64,000 bases of DNA from Pedobacter mucosus (GTDB lineage Bacteria; Bacteroidota; Bacteroidia; Sphingobacteriales; Sphingobacteriaceae), in assembly GCF_022200785.1 (NCBI RefSeq), contig NZ_CP087585.1, positions 4,464,001-4,528,000 of the forward strand. The letters are read 5' to 3'. Each line of letters starts with the position of its first letter. Position 1 is the first letter of the stretch. The notes under the pieces are model-generated. The model was not told where the DNA came from. It made no database searches and saw only the letters and a list, made by a program, of their open reading frames with translations. The position numbers and the translations under genes are program-made. This document shows positions 6,773 to 15,283 of the stretch, in pieces.

Positions 6773-9457
6773 ATGAAATCCAAAATTATCCTCACACTTA
6801 GTTTCCTTGTTATCTTATTGGGTTTCGCAGCTTTTAAAATGGACGACGACCCTTTCACCTCGCTGTTAAAAAAGTTAGATGATTACACAAATAAATATCC
6901 TCAAGAGAAAATACACCTTCATTTAGATAAGCCATATTACGCTATTGGCGATGATATTTGGTTTAAAGCATACATTTTAAACACCAAAACCTCAACACCT
7001 AGTAACATTAGTAAAGTTTTATATGTTGAATTGATAAACGAAAAAGATTCAATTAAAAAGCTCGTAAAACTTCCTATTATCAGTGGCATAACATGGGGCG
7101 ATTTTAAACTTACAGATTCTTTAGGTGAGGGTAATTATAGAATTAGGGCCTACACCAATTACATGCGTAATTTTGGAACAGAATTTTTCTTTGATAAAAC
7201 TATCAAAATAGGAAACAGCTGGGCCAACAAAGTTTTTACCCAAACAAAATACAATTTTGTTAAGGAAAATAGCATAGATAAAGTTACCGCAACCATCCAT
7301 TTCGAAGATAAAAATGGTGTTGCTTTTAAAGAAAGCGACGTTAGCTTTGATGTTCAATTAGATTTTCGTTCCGTGCTTAAAGGCCGAACAAAAACCAATT
7401 CATCTGGTGATGCAATAATTAATTTTTCCAATAATAAGTCATTTACTGATAAATCTGGTAAAATTATTGCCACGTTAACGCTGGATAACAAAGAGAAAGT
7501 TGTCAAATCAATACCAATCACTTCTACTTCAAACGATATAGATGTACAATTTTTTCCGGAAGGAGGAACGCTTATTGAAGATCTTCCGCAAAAAATTGCG
7601 ATTAAAGCAATAAATGCTACCGGTCATGGCGAAAATGTAAAAGGAACCATAGTTGATGAAGCTGGCACTCCAATTACAACGTTTCAAACAGACTATCTTG
7701 GAATGGGAAACCTTGTTTTTAATGTGCAGGCAAACAAAACTTATTCAGCAAAAATTAATTTTGGCGATGGATCTCAAAAAGATATTAAACTACCATTAAC
7801 ACAAAAAACTGGCTATGCCATAACCCTAAATAATTTAGATACCAGTAAAGTGGTGTTGAAGATTATGGCAAGTCAGAGTTTAGTTAATGGTGAGGAATTG
7901 AAAGTTGTAGCGCAACAAGGTGGAAACGTTTATTATGTTTCTAAAGCAAAAATGGATAAGCAGGTATTAATTGCCAATATCCTTAAAAAGAATTTACCTG
8001 CCGGAATTGTACAATTTACCTTATTCTCTAGCACAAATCAGCCGATTGCGGAACGATTAATTTTTGTTAAAAATAATAGTGATCTAATAAATGTAGCGTT
8101 GAATACTACTGGCGTTTCTGACCTAAGAAAAGGTAAATCGACTTTTGCTTTTGAGGCATCAAATCAAAATAAACCTGTTTTAGGAAGCTTTTCAGTTGCT
8201 GTAACCAATGCTAGTAAAGTTGTTCCAGATGAAGATAATGAATCAAATATTCTTACTTCTTTATTGCTAACTTCTGATTTAGTTGGATACATTGAAAAGC
8301 CTAATCATTACTTTTTAAATGATGATGTGAAAACTCAAAAAGAGTTGGATAATTTAATGCTAACCCAAGGTTGGCGAAGATTTTTATGGAAAAATATCAT
8401 TAATAATGTTGGTCCAAATATTACTTTCAAGCCTGAAAATTCCATCTCCATCAGCGGAACTATAAAGAAAGGAAATAAGCCTGTTCCTAATGGAAAAGTG
8501 ATGCTTATGGCTACAAAAGGAACATTTTTTATAATTGACACCGTAACAAATGCAGACGGAACCTTTGTTTTCGATAATTTAAGCTTTCCAGATAGTACAA
8601 AATTTGTGGTTCAGGCTCGAACAAAAACGGAGCGCAAATTTGTAGATATTAACATTGATATTGTTCCTGGTCAAATCGTTACAAAAAATAAAAACGGTGC
8701 AGATATAGAGATCAATGTGAACAATACTTTAATGAAGTATATTAAAGAAAGTGATAATTATTTTAACGAAATGTCAAGATTAGGGCTACTGGAACGTACC
8801 ATTAAGTTAGAAGAAGTTACCATTACCGAAAAGCGTAATCCAGCAAAAAACTCATCTAACCTAAATGGTGCAGGCAATGCTGATTTTGTGATGACATCGA
8901 AAGATTTATCTACCTGTATAACGCTATCTCAATGTTTACAAGGGCGTTTGCCTGGCGTAATTTTTAAAGGAAATGTTCCTTATTTAATGCGAAGTCAAAA
9001 CCAGGCAATGAACATTATATTGGATGGAATGCAAGTTGAAGCTGAATTTTTAGATAACATTAGTCCGATGGATGTGGAGTCAATTGAGCTTTTAAAAAGT
9101 ATTGGTAACACCGCAATTTATGGTATGAATGGCGGCGGTGGCGTGCTTATAATTACGACTAAAAGAGGTGGCAGCGACCTCAGTTACAATCGTTACGCAC
9201 CTGGAGTAATCACGCTAAATCCTAAGGGTTATTCAGTGTCACGCGAATTTTATTCTCCAAAACATGAAACTCCAGATAGCCGCATAGATTTAAGAAGTAC
9301 CATATATTGGAACCCTCAAGTTGTGGCTACGGAAAATGGTAAAGCGACATTTGAATTTTATAATGCAGATGAGCCAGGCCAATACCGCATGGTGATAGAA
9401 GGGATTGATGCTTTCGGGCATTTAGCCAGAAAAGTTTATACATACGAAGTTAAATAA
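6773..9457 (+). CDS. MG2-type and TonB-receptor-plug domain surface protein without a beta barrel
   Basis: An 894-residue exported protein (signal peptide in the first 23 residues). The N-terminal third resembles macroglobulin MG2 repeats: QEKIHLHLDKPYYAIGDDIW near residues 43-62, then further beta-rich repeats. A carboxypeptidase-regulatory-like domain lies around residues 555-630. A TonB plug is visible around residues 690-800, with LQGRLPGVIFKG, NIILDGMQVE and GGGGVLIITTKRG. The last 90 residues carry the STIYWNP and AFGHLARKVYTYE tail common in this Bacteroidota family. There is no 22-strand barrel, so it is not a complete receptor. A role in outer-membrane or extracellular binding is likely, but the ligand is unknown. 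No SusD partner is next to it. Confidence 0.85.
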   Translation: MKSKIILTLSFLVILLGFAAFKMDDDPFTSLLKKLDDYTNKYPQEKIHLHLDKPYYAIGDDIWFKAYILNTKTSTPSNISKVLYVELINEKDSIKKLVKLPIISGITWGDFKLTDSLGEGNYRIRAYTNYMRNFGTEFFFDKTIKIGNSWANKVFTQTKYNFVKENSIDKVTATIHFEDKNGVAFKESDVSFDVQLDFRSVLKGRTKTNSSGDAIINFSNNKSFTDKSGKIIATLTLDNKEKVVKSIPITSTSNDIDVQFFPEGGTLIEDLPQKIAIKAINATGHGENVKGTIVDEAGTPITTFQTDYLGMGNLVFNVQANKTYSAKINFGDGSQKDIKLPLTQKTGYAITLNNLDTSKVVLKIMASQSLVNGEELKVVAQQGGNVYYVSKAKMDKQVLIANILKKNLPAGIVQFTLFSSTNQPIAERLIFVKNNSDLINVALNTTGVSDLRKGKSTFAFEASNQNKPVLGSFSVAVTNASKVVPDEDNESNILTSLLLTSDLVGYIEKPNHYFLNDDVKTQKELDNLMLTQGWRRFLWKNIINNVGPNITFKPENSISISGTIKKGNKPVPNGKVMLMATKGTFFIIDTVTNADGTFVFDNLSFPDSTKFVVQARTKTERKFVDINIDIVPGQIVTKNKNGADIEINVNNTLMKYIKESDNYFNEMSRLGLLERTIKLEEVTITEKRNPAKNSSNLNGAGNADFVMTSKDLSTCITLSQCLQGRLPGVIFKGNVPYLMRSQNQAMNIILDGMQVEAEFLDNISPMDVESIELLKSIGNTAIYGMNGGGGVLIITTKRGGSDLSYNRYAPGVITLNPKGYSVSREFYSPKHETPDSRIDLRSTIYWNPQVVATENGKATFEFYNADEPGQYRMVIEGIDAFGHLARKVYTYEVK

Positions 9458-9500
9458 ATTTCAGGTTGAGGCCGAGATTGAAGGTTTGAAGGCATCACGT

Positions 9501-9530
9501 CTTGATACATGATACTAAATACTTGATACT
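9501..9530. repeat. Short tandem CTTGATACTN-type repeat
   Basis: Three imperfect decamers CTTGATACAT, GATACTAAAT and ACTTGATACT lie directly before the crotonase start. A related run lies at 11327-11359. These short repeats are noncoding and extend a spurious upstream TTG frame of the crotonase gene. Confidence 0.5.
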
Positions 9531-9537
9531 AAAAAAT

Positions 9538-10299
9538 ATGAATACAATTAAAGTAAGTGTTAAAGATCGTTTAGCAACAATAACCTTAAGTAAAGGAAAA
9601 TCTAATGCCCTAAACAGGGAATTGGTTACAGAGCTTGATGAGATGTTGAAAAATATTTCTGCAGATGATAATATTGGAGGTGTTATTTTAACAGGTACGG
9701 CACCGTTCTTTTCTGCAGGATTAGATTTAATTGAACTTTATAATTACAATGAAGAAGAAACCAAATCTTTTTGGAAGCTTTTTCTAGGTTTTACAGCTAA
9801 TATGATAGCTTTTAAAAAACCAGTAGTTGCTGCAATAAGTGGCCACAGTCCTGCAGGCGGTTGCGTAATGGCGCTAGCTTGCGATTACCGGGTAATGGCC
9901 GAAGGCCCATATATTATAGGTTTAAATGAGGTTCCTGTAGGTATTATTGTTCCAAATAGTATTTTCCAATTATATTCTTTCTGGATTGGAAAAGCCGAAG
10001 CATCTCGTAGTCTGCTTTCCGGTAAACTTTATAGTCCAGATGAAGCATTGAAAGTTGGTTTAGTTGATGAAATTGTTAAAAACGAGAGCATATTAACCGC
10101 TGCAGAAAGAAAGATTAAAAAATTCATGGAGCTTGAAAGTAATACTTGGTCGCAAAGTAAACTTAATATTCGAGAGGAACTTATTGCTGCGGCCAATGCA
10201 GATCAATCTGAAGCTTTAGAAAAAATGCTGGCACAATGGTGGTCGCCTTCAACCAGGCATATCCTTAAAACCATTTTAGAAAATTTGCAAAGAAAATAG
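9538..10299 (+). CDS. Enoyl-CoA hydratase/isomerase (crotonase) family protein
   Basis: A crotonase-fold enzyme, acting on acyl-CoA substrates by hydration or isomerisation. I start it at the ATG at 9538 (MNTIKVSVKDRLATITL), because the upstream TTG frame runs through a repeat. The oxyanion-hole segments are visible: FFSAGLDLIEL (about residues 55-65) and SGHSPAGGCVMALACDYRVM (about residues 101-120). The two catalytic Glu positions of classical hydratases are not both evident in NEVPVGIIVPNS, so it may be an isomerase or another subclass. It is followed 62 bases later by a 2,4-dienoyl-CoA reductase-like gene on the same strand, and together they suggest fatty acid or branched acyl-CoA degradation. 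Confidence 0.85.
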   Translation: MNTIKVSVKDRLATITLSKGKSNALNRELVTELDEMLKNISADDNIGGVILTGTAPFFSAGLDLIELYNYNEEETKSFWKLFLGFTANMIAFKKPVVAAISGHSPAGGCVMALACDYRVMAEGPYIIGLNEVPVGIIVPNSIFQLYSFWIGKAEASRSLLSGKLYSPDEALKVGLVDEIVKNESILTAAERKIKKFMELESNTWSQSKLNIREELIAAANADQSEALEKMLAQWWSPSTRHILKTILENLQRK

Positions 10300-10361
10300 G
10301 ATTGTGGCCGTTAGATTTTCACGAAAAAAAAACTATTTTATTCATTTAATACCATTCAATT

Positions 10362-11237
10362 ATGTTGAGCTATAACTCGCCAATGCTTAGAGAAGATGCC
10401 CTAAAAGGCAAAACCATTGTTATTACTGGTGGTGGTACGGGCTTAGGTAAAGCCATGGGAATCTATTTTTTGAAATTGGGTGCTAACTTGGTTATTACTA
10501 GTCGAAAGGAAGAAGTTTTGCAAAAGACGGCTGATGAAATGGAGGAAAAAACTGGAGGTAAGGTATTAGCTGTTGCTTGTGATGTTAGGGAAAATGATCA
10601 GGTAGAAAATGTATTAGCTAAAACTTTAGAAAGATTTGGATCTGTTGATGTATTGCTGAATAATGCTGCTGGTAACTTTATTTCGCCAACAGAAAGGTTA
10701 TCTTCTAATGCATTTTCATCTATCATTGATATCGTTTTAAAAGGTACAGTAAATTGTACATTAGCGTTTGGTAAGCATTGGATTAAAGAAAAACAAGCTG
10801 CAACAGTCCTAAATATTATTACCACTTATGCATTTACGGGTTCAGCTTATGTAGTGCCTTCAGCCTGTGCAAAAGGTGGCGTTTTAGCCTTAACAAGATC
10901 TTTAGCAGTAGAATGGGGTAAATATGGTATCCGTACAAACGCAATTGCTCCTGGTCCTTTTCCTACAAAAGGTGCATGGGAAAGACTATTGCCTGGCGAT
11001 TTAGCCAAGAAGTTTGATTTTAAAAATCGCGTTCCACTAAAAAGAGTTGGCGAACATCAGGAGTTGGCCAATTTAGCTGCATTTTTAGTAAGCGATTTTT
11101 CTGGATATATAAATGGTGAAGTAATAACCATCGATGGTGGAGAGTGGTTGCAAGGCGCTGGACAAATGAATGGTTTAGAAGCAATTCCAAATGAAATGTG
11201 GAATATGCTGGAACAAATGACAAGAAGTGCTAAGTAA
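10362..11237 (+). CDS. SDR family oxidoreductase, 2,4-dienoyl-CoA reductase-like
   Basis: A 291-residue short-chain dehydrogenase with the NADP-binding TGGGTGLGKAMG motif near residues 21-32 and NNAAGNFISP near residue 100. The usual YxxxK pair is replaced by SACAK, with Ser and Lys retained, as in mitochondrial and peroxisomal 2,4-dienoyl-CoA reductases. The C-terminal TIDGGEWLQGAGQMN fits that subgroup. It probably reduces 2,4-dienoyl-CoA during oxidation of unsaturated fatty acids with NADPH. The preceding crotonase gene is on the same strand and fits the same pathway. The substrate assignment is inference from the active-site pattern. Confidence 0.87.
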   Translation: MLSYNSPMLREDALKGKTIVITGGGTGLGKAMGIYFLKLGANLVITSRKEEVLQKTADEMEEKTGGKVLAVACDVRENDQVENVLAKTLERFGSVDVLLNNAAGNFISPTERLSSNAFSSIIDIVLKGTVNCTLAFGKHWIKEKQAATVLNIITTYAFTGSAYVVPSACAKGGVLALTRSLAVEWGKYGIRTNAIAPGPFPTKGAWERLLPGDLAKKFDFKNRVPLKRVGEHQELANLAAFLVSDFSGYINGEVITIDGGEWLQGAGQMNGLEAIPNEMWNMLEQMTRSAK

Positions 11238-11326
11238 GGTTTATAATGAGATTGAGGTAAAGGATAAGGTTCAAGTTTAGTATGGCAGAAGTTGGCGTTA
11301 TATAAACTTGAAACGATTACCCAAAG

Positions 11327-11359
11327 TCTTGATACTTGATACTGTCTACTTCATACTAA
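11327..11359. repeat. Short CTTGATACT-type repeat before purD
   Basis: GTCTTGATACTTGATACTGTC and then TACTTCATACT repeat the motif seen at 9501-9530. It lies just upstream of the purD -7 box, so it separates purD from any activating upstream DNA. Confidence 0.45.
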
Positions 11360-11364
11360 AATAT

Positions 11365-11372
11365 TATCTTTG
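11365..11372 (+). promoter_or_regulatory. Predicted -7 box of purD (TATCTTTG)
   Basis: This matches the Bacteroidota TAnnTTTG element and lies only five bases before the purD ATG. No TTTG -33 element stands at 19-21 bases upstream. If active, transcription would start almost at the initiation codon, giving a nearly leaderless mRNA. Confidence 0.45.
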
Positions 11373-11377
11373 CCAAT

Positions 11378-12649
11378 ATGAATATCTTACTTTTAGGTTC
11401 AGGCGGCAGAGAAAGCGCATTCGCATGGAAAATGAGACAATCTCCGCTTTGTGATAAATTAATTATTGCACCTGGTAATGGTGGTACAGGCATTTTTGGT
11501 ACAAATATTAACATAAACGTAAACGATTTTGATTCAATCAAAAAGATCGTTCTCTCAGAAAATATAAAATTAGTAGTTGTTGGTCCGGAAGAACCTTTAG
11601 TAAATGGTATACATGATTTTTTTCTTGCTGATAAAACCATAGCGCATATTCCGGTAATCGGACCAAAAAAGGAAGGTGCAATTTTAGAAGGAAGTAAAGA
11701 TTTTTCCAAACGGTTTATGCAGCGCCATGGTATTCCAACCGCTGCATCACAATCTTTTACACCCGAAACTTTAGAAGAAGGATTAGCTTACTTGCAAACT
11801 CATGCGCTTCCAGTCGTATTAAAAGCAGATGGTTTAGCAGCTGGAAAAGGTGTTTTAATTTGCACTGAAACTATTGAGGCCCAAGAAGAATTAAAATTAA
11901 TGCTTGGGGGCAAATTTGGTTCAGCTGGCGCTACGGTTGTTATAGAAGAATTTTTATCAGGCATTGAACTATCTGTTTTTATATTAACAGATGGAAAAAA
12001 CTACGTTACCCTTCCATCGGCAAAAGATTATAAAAGAATTGGCCAAGGCGATACAGGTTTAAATACTGGAGGCATGGGCTCCGTTTCTCCCGTTCCTTTT
12101 GCAACAGCGGAATTTTTGGCTAAAGTTGAAGAAAAAATAATTAAACCTACGGTTGAAGGCTTAAAAAGCGATAATATCGACTATACAGGATTTATCTTTT
12201 TTGGTTTAATTAAAGTTGGTGAAGAACCATTTTTAATAGAATACAATGCTCGAATGGGCGATCCTGAAACAGAAAGTGTAATTCCAAGAATTGAAAATGA
12301 CTTAGTTGAGCTATTTATGGCGACAGCTAATAAACAATTAAATCAAACTAATTTAATCATATCTGATCAGACTGCTGCGACCGTTATGATCGTTGCAGGT
12401 GGTTATCCTGGAGAATATTTAAAAGGAAAAGCAATTTCTGGTATCGAAAATCTACGTCATTCTAATGCATTCCACGCCGGAACATTGTTAGAGAACGATG
12501 TGGTAAAAACAAATGGCGGTAGGGTAATCGCCATTACAAGTTTGCAAAAAGATCTATTTACTGCATTACAATCAGCAACTGCAGATGCAGGTAGGATTTA
12601 TTTTGATGGAAAATATTTTCGGGAAGATATTGGATTTGATTTAATTTAA
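11378..12649 (+). CDS. purD: Phosphoribosylamine-glycine ligase
   Basis: PurD makes glycinamide ribonucleotide from phosphoribosylamine, glycine and ATP, the second step of purine synthesis. The length of 423 residues matches the family. Visible features are the N-terminal LLLGSGGRESAFAWK nucleotide-binding loop, VVGPEEPLVNGI, the ATP-grasp LKADGLAAGKGVLI block (about residues 147-160), GLNTGGMGSVSP, and EYNARMGDPETE, which carries metal ligands. The gene is alone; convergent transcription with the downstream thioredoxin-like gene is separated by a bidirectional terminator. A nearby -7 box suggests its own promoter. Confidence 0.97.
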   Translation: MNILLLGSGGRESAFAWKMRQSPLCDKLIIAPGNGGTGIFGTNININVNDFDSIKKIVLSENIKLVVVGPEEPLVNGIHDFFLADKTIAHIPVIGPKKEGAILEGSKDFSKRFMQRHGIPTAASQSFTPETLEEGLAYLQTHALPVVLKADGLAAGKGVLICTETIEAQEELKLMLGGKFGSAGATVVIEEFLSGIELSVFILTDGKNYVTLPSAKDYKRIGQGDTGLNTGGMGSVSPVPFATAEFLAKVEEKIIKPTVEGLKSDNIDYTGFIFFGLIKVGEEPFLIEYNARMGDPETESVIPRIENDLVELFMATANKQLNQTNLIISDQTAATVMIVAGGYPGEYLKGKAISGIENLRHSNAFHAGTLLENDVVKTNGGRVIAITSLQKDLFTALQSATADAGRIYFDGKYFREDIGFDLI

Positions 12650-12765
12650 GTTAAAAACTGATTCAATAACCCGAGGGTAAAGAACCATAAAACTTACGGT
12701 TATTTCCAACGAATTTTTATGAAGAAAATCTTTTTTCGCTAATAATTACTTTCTGTTTACCCCAT

Positions 12766-12803
12766 AAAAAAAGCTTCCTGATTATCGATCAGGAAGCTTT
12801 TTT
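12766..12803. terminator. Bidirectional terminator between purD and the thioredoxin-like gene
   Basis: AGCTTCCTGAT and ATCAGGAAGCT form an 11-base-pair perfect stem around a five-base loop (TATCG). It is flanked by seven A on the left and T on the right, so it ends transcripts in both directions. It lies between two convergent genes. Confidence 0.88.
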
Positions 12804-12818
12804 GTTATGCTTATTATC

Positions 12819-13964
12819 TTACTTTGTTTTACTTCCTAGTAATTCTTGAAGCTTATCCTGTAAAGCTTGTTCTCTTAATCCTTTAGCAATAATTTTTCCT
12901 GTCGGATCAATTAAAAAGTTTGCAGGGATAGAACGGATACCATACATTTTAGCTACTTCATTATCCCAAAATTGTAAGTCTGAAACATGAGTCCAAGCTA
13001 ATTTATCATCAGCAATAGCTTTTACCCAAGCATCTTTTTTACCTGGGCGATCTAATGAAACGCCTAATACAGTAAAGCCTTTATCTTTAAATTTATTATA
13101 AGCTACTACTACATTTGGATTTTCCTGGCGACAAGGGCCGCACCACGATGCCCAAAAATCTACAAGAACATATTTACCTTTGAAACTCGATAATTTTACG
13201 GGTTTGCCTTCAGGATCATTTTGTGTAAAATCCATTGCCATTACACCAACAGCAGTTTTCTTACCTGCATCAAAAAGTTGTGCAAGTTGCAAGCCTTGTT
13301 TCGAGGTTCTTAACTCTGGAGATAATGTTTGAAATGCTTTTTCAGCCTCAACAGCTTGCTCAGGATCTCCTGCTAACTGACCAATGCTGGTTAAAGAAAT
13401 ATAAGATTTCGGATTATTCTTAGCAAACGATAATAATAATGGAGTCATACCAGCTGCGGCTTTTTCATATTTTGCACCTAATGCTTCCATTAAAGCTTTA
13501 TCCTTTTTTTGTTCAGGCGTAAAAGCTGCATATTCTACATTAATAGCAGCAAGCTGATCAGTTATTGATTTTGTAGAAGCTTTAAGTTTTTTTGCATCAT
13601 CATTAATAACGGAGCCTGTAATAGTGGCATTTTTTAATGAATCTGCAGCAGCTAATTTAAGTGTACCAGGCTCAATATAAAACGCTAAAGCATCAAGCTT
13701 TTCTCCTTGTGCAGGGCGATTTACATAAGGGTTTTTATTTAGAAATAGACTTCCCTGTACTGGCGAAGCAACAGCCCCTTTAAATGTGAAGCTACCATTA
13801 GTAACATTAGTCGAATCTGTTGTATTCTTGCCATCTGCAGTATAAACCAAGAATACTTTATCTCCTGTTTTAAGTGCCTTTATATCACCATTTACAGTAA
13901 ATGGTTTTTGTGCTAAAGCTGCTAAAGGCAAAAGTGCCATTGCAGATAATAATATTTTTTTCAT
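12819..13964 (-). CDS. TlpA-like thioredoxin family protein with N-terminal DUF4369 domain
   Basis: A 381-residue exported protein with a signal peptide ending ALAQK. Residues about 20-120 form a beta-rich DUF4369-like domain. The C-terminal 140 residues are a thioredoxin of the AhpC/TSA-TlpA type, with the redox-active WASWCGPCRQENP motif near residue 275 and the cis-Pro in RSIPANFLI. It probably reduces or oxidises periplasmic disulfides or haem proteins. It lacks a lipobox, so it should be soluble in the periplasm. It is a single gene, convergent with purD. Bacteroidota encode many such paralogues, so the partner is not known. Confidence 0.92.
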   Translation of the reverse strand: MKKILLSAMALLPLAALAQKPFTVNGDIKALKTGDKVFLVYTADGKNTTDSTNVTNGSFTFKGAVASPVQGSLFLNKNPYVNRPAQGEKLDALAFYIEPGTLKLAAADSLKNATITGSVINDDAKKLKASTKSITDQLAAINVEYAAFTPEQKKDKALMEALGAKYEKAAAGMTPLLLSFAKNNPKSYISLTSIGQLAGDPEQAVEAEKAFQTLSPELRTSKQGLQLAQLFDAGKKTAVGVMAMDFTQNDPEGKPVKLSSFKGKYVLVDFWASWCGPCRQENPNVVVAYNKFKDKGFTVLGVSLDRPGKKDAWVKAIADDKLAWTHVSDLQFWDNEVAKMYGIRSIPANFLIDPTGKIIAKGLREQALQDKLQELLGSKTK

Positions 13965-14032
13965 TGAGTCAGTTTAATCGTCTATCAAATATAAATATTT
14001 GTAGGCTTTATAACGTAAATTTTAATGTAAAA

Positions 14033-15214
14033 TTATGATAGCTTTTGATAAGTTCTCCACCATAAATCGGGCATCTCTCCTTTCACAGCTACCTGATAAT
14101 CATCATATCTACAAGGTACAAGGTGATATCGCTCATTTTTTGTTTGTCCAGAAGGATAAGGAACCTGCATCCACCAACGGTCTGACCTTTTACTTTTAAC
14201 AAACATCATTTCTCCAGAACCATCTTTAAGGCTGGTTCTGTAAATCATGAATTGTGATTTTGGCGTAAGTGGGAAATCCTTTTTACGGGCGTAAAATCCT
14301 TCCATAAAGTACCAAACCATTTGCGCAAGTAAAAATGCTGTTTGGCCATTATTATCATAAGCGGGATTAAATTCGTAAAAGCCGATGGAAGTAAGTTTGT
14401 CATTCATACCTGCATAGCGGGCAATTCGGCAAGCTTCTTCCCCGTCAAATCCATTAGGTGTAGCATTCGCATTTGCAGCCGCATCTGCTGAACGGATTGC
14501 GCCCATATCAAAACTTACCATATTTGCATTGCGAATAATCGGCTCTGCCAGAGTTATATCCTGAGCAAATTCTCCTAAACGGTGCACATCAAAATATAAC
14601 TTATCCATTACGCTTAAACTTTCTTGATTTACAAAGTATGTTTGATAACCGATATTGCTAAAGTTGAATAAAAAATTAGGCTGATGAAGAAAAATTTTAT
14701 TTAAATAGCAATCAGATTTTGTTTCAATACCTTCATGGTCATCGTCTCCAATATCGAATTGATTATCAACAATAACCAGATCCACTTTTTGCTCCAAATC
14801 TTCATATCCTAAATATTGAGCATAAGTTAAATCCTGTCCGCCGCCAATAATTATAGGAATGATATTATTTTTAATTAATTCGGAAACCACCATTTTTACC
14901 GCGATGTAAGTATCGGCAATAGTTGCACCATTTTTTATATTTCCTAAGTCTACAATCCGGCTTGTAAATAAACCTTCATTTAGTTTATAAAACTTCTCCC
15001 TAAAATAATCTGGAGCTAGGGCGCAACCTTCATTATTTTGCGCATTTCTTCCATCAAGAACACCAATAATCGCTAAGTCAAAAGTATTCTCTTCAAGATC
15101 TGGAAAAGAATCAACAAAAATTTGTGCTTTTAAACCAAGCTGACTTGTAAGGAAGCCTTGTTTGGGTGTAAATTTTTCGGGGTTTATTGGAGAAAAAAAA
15201 TCCGTTAATGACAT
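14033..15214 (-). CDS. Arginase/formimidoylglutamase family protein with altered metal ligands
   Basis: A 393-residue ureohydrolase-fold protein, with family blocks IIIGGGQDLTYAQ (residues 121-133), VDLVIVDNQFDIG (144-156) and NMVSFDMGAIRSAD (231-244). In arginases and formimidoylglutamases these carry the six manganese ligands: His in GGxHS, Asp-x-His-x-Asp in the second block and Asp-x-Asp in the third. Here the positions read Gln127, Asp150-Asn-Gln152-Phe-Asp154 and Asp236-Met-Gly238, so three of six ligands are replaced. Annotation transfer as an active formimidoylglutamase would be unsafe. It may bind a different metal, or none, and act as a structural or regulatory protein. No hut or arginine genes are adjacent. 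It is divergent from the epimerase gene. Confidence 0.8.
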   Translation of the reverse strand: MSLTDFFSPINPEKFTPKQGFLTSQLGLKAQIFVDSFPDLEENTFDLAIIGVLDGRNAQNNEGCALAPDYFREKFYKLNEGLFTSRIVDLGNIKNGATIADTYIAVKMVVSELIKNNIIPIIIGGGQDLTYAQYLGYEDLEQKVDLVIVDNQFDIGDDDHEGIETKSDCYLNKIFLHQPNFLFNFSNIGYQTYFVNQESLSVMDKLYFDVHRLGEFAQDITLAEPIIRNANMVSFDMGAIRSADAAANANATPNGFDGEEACRIARYAGMNDKLTSIGFYEFNPAYDNNGQTAFLLAQMVWYFMEGFYARKKDFPLTPKSQFMIYRTSLKDGSGEMMFVKSKRSDRWWMQVPYPSGQTKNERYHLVPCRYDDYQVAVKGEMPDLWWRTYQKLS

Positions 15215-15241
15215 ATATTTAAAACTATCGGCTCAAATATC

Positions 15242-15249
15242 TATTTTTG
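15242..15249 (+). promoter_or_regulatory. Predicted -7 box TATTTTTG of the epimerase gene
   Basis: The box matches TAnnTTTG. The predicted transcript start, about 4-6 bases downstream, falls after a possible ATG at 15251, so only the ATG at 15284 would lie inside the mRNA. This supports the shorter reading frame. The -33 element is not clear. Confidence 0.4.
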
Positions 15250-15283
15250 GATGCGTATTTTCACATATAGCACAAAAAAAATA

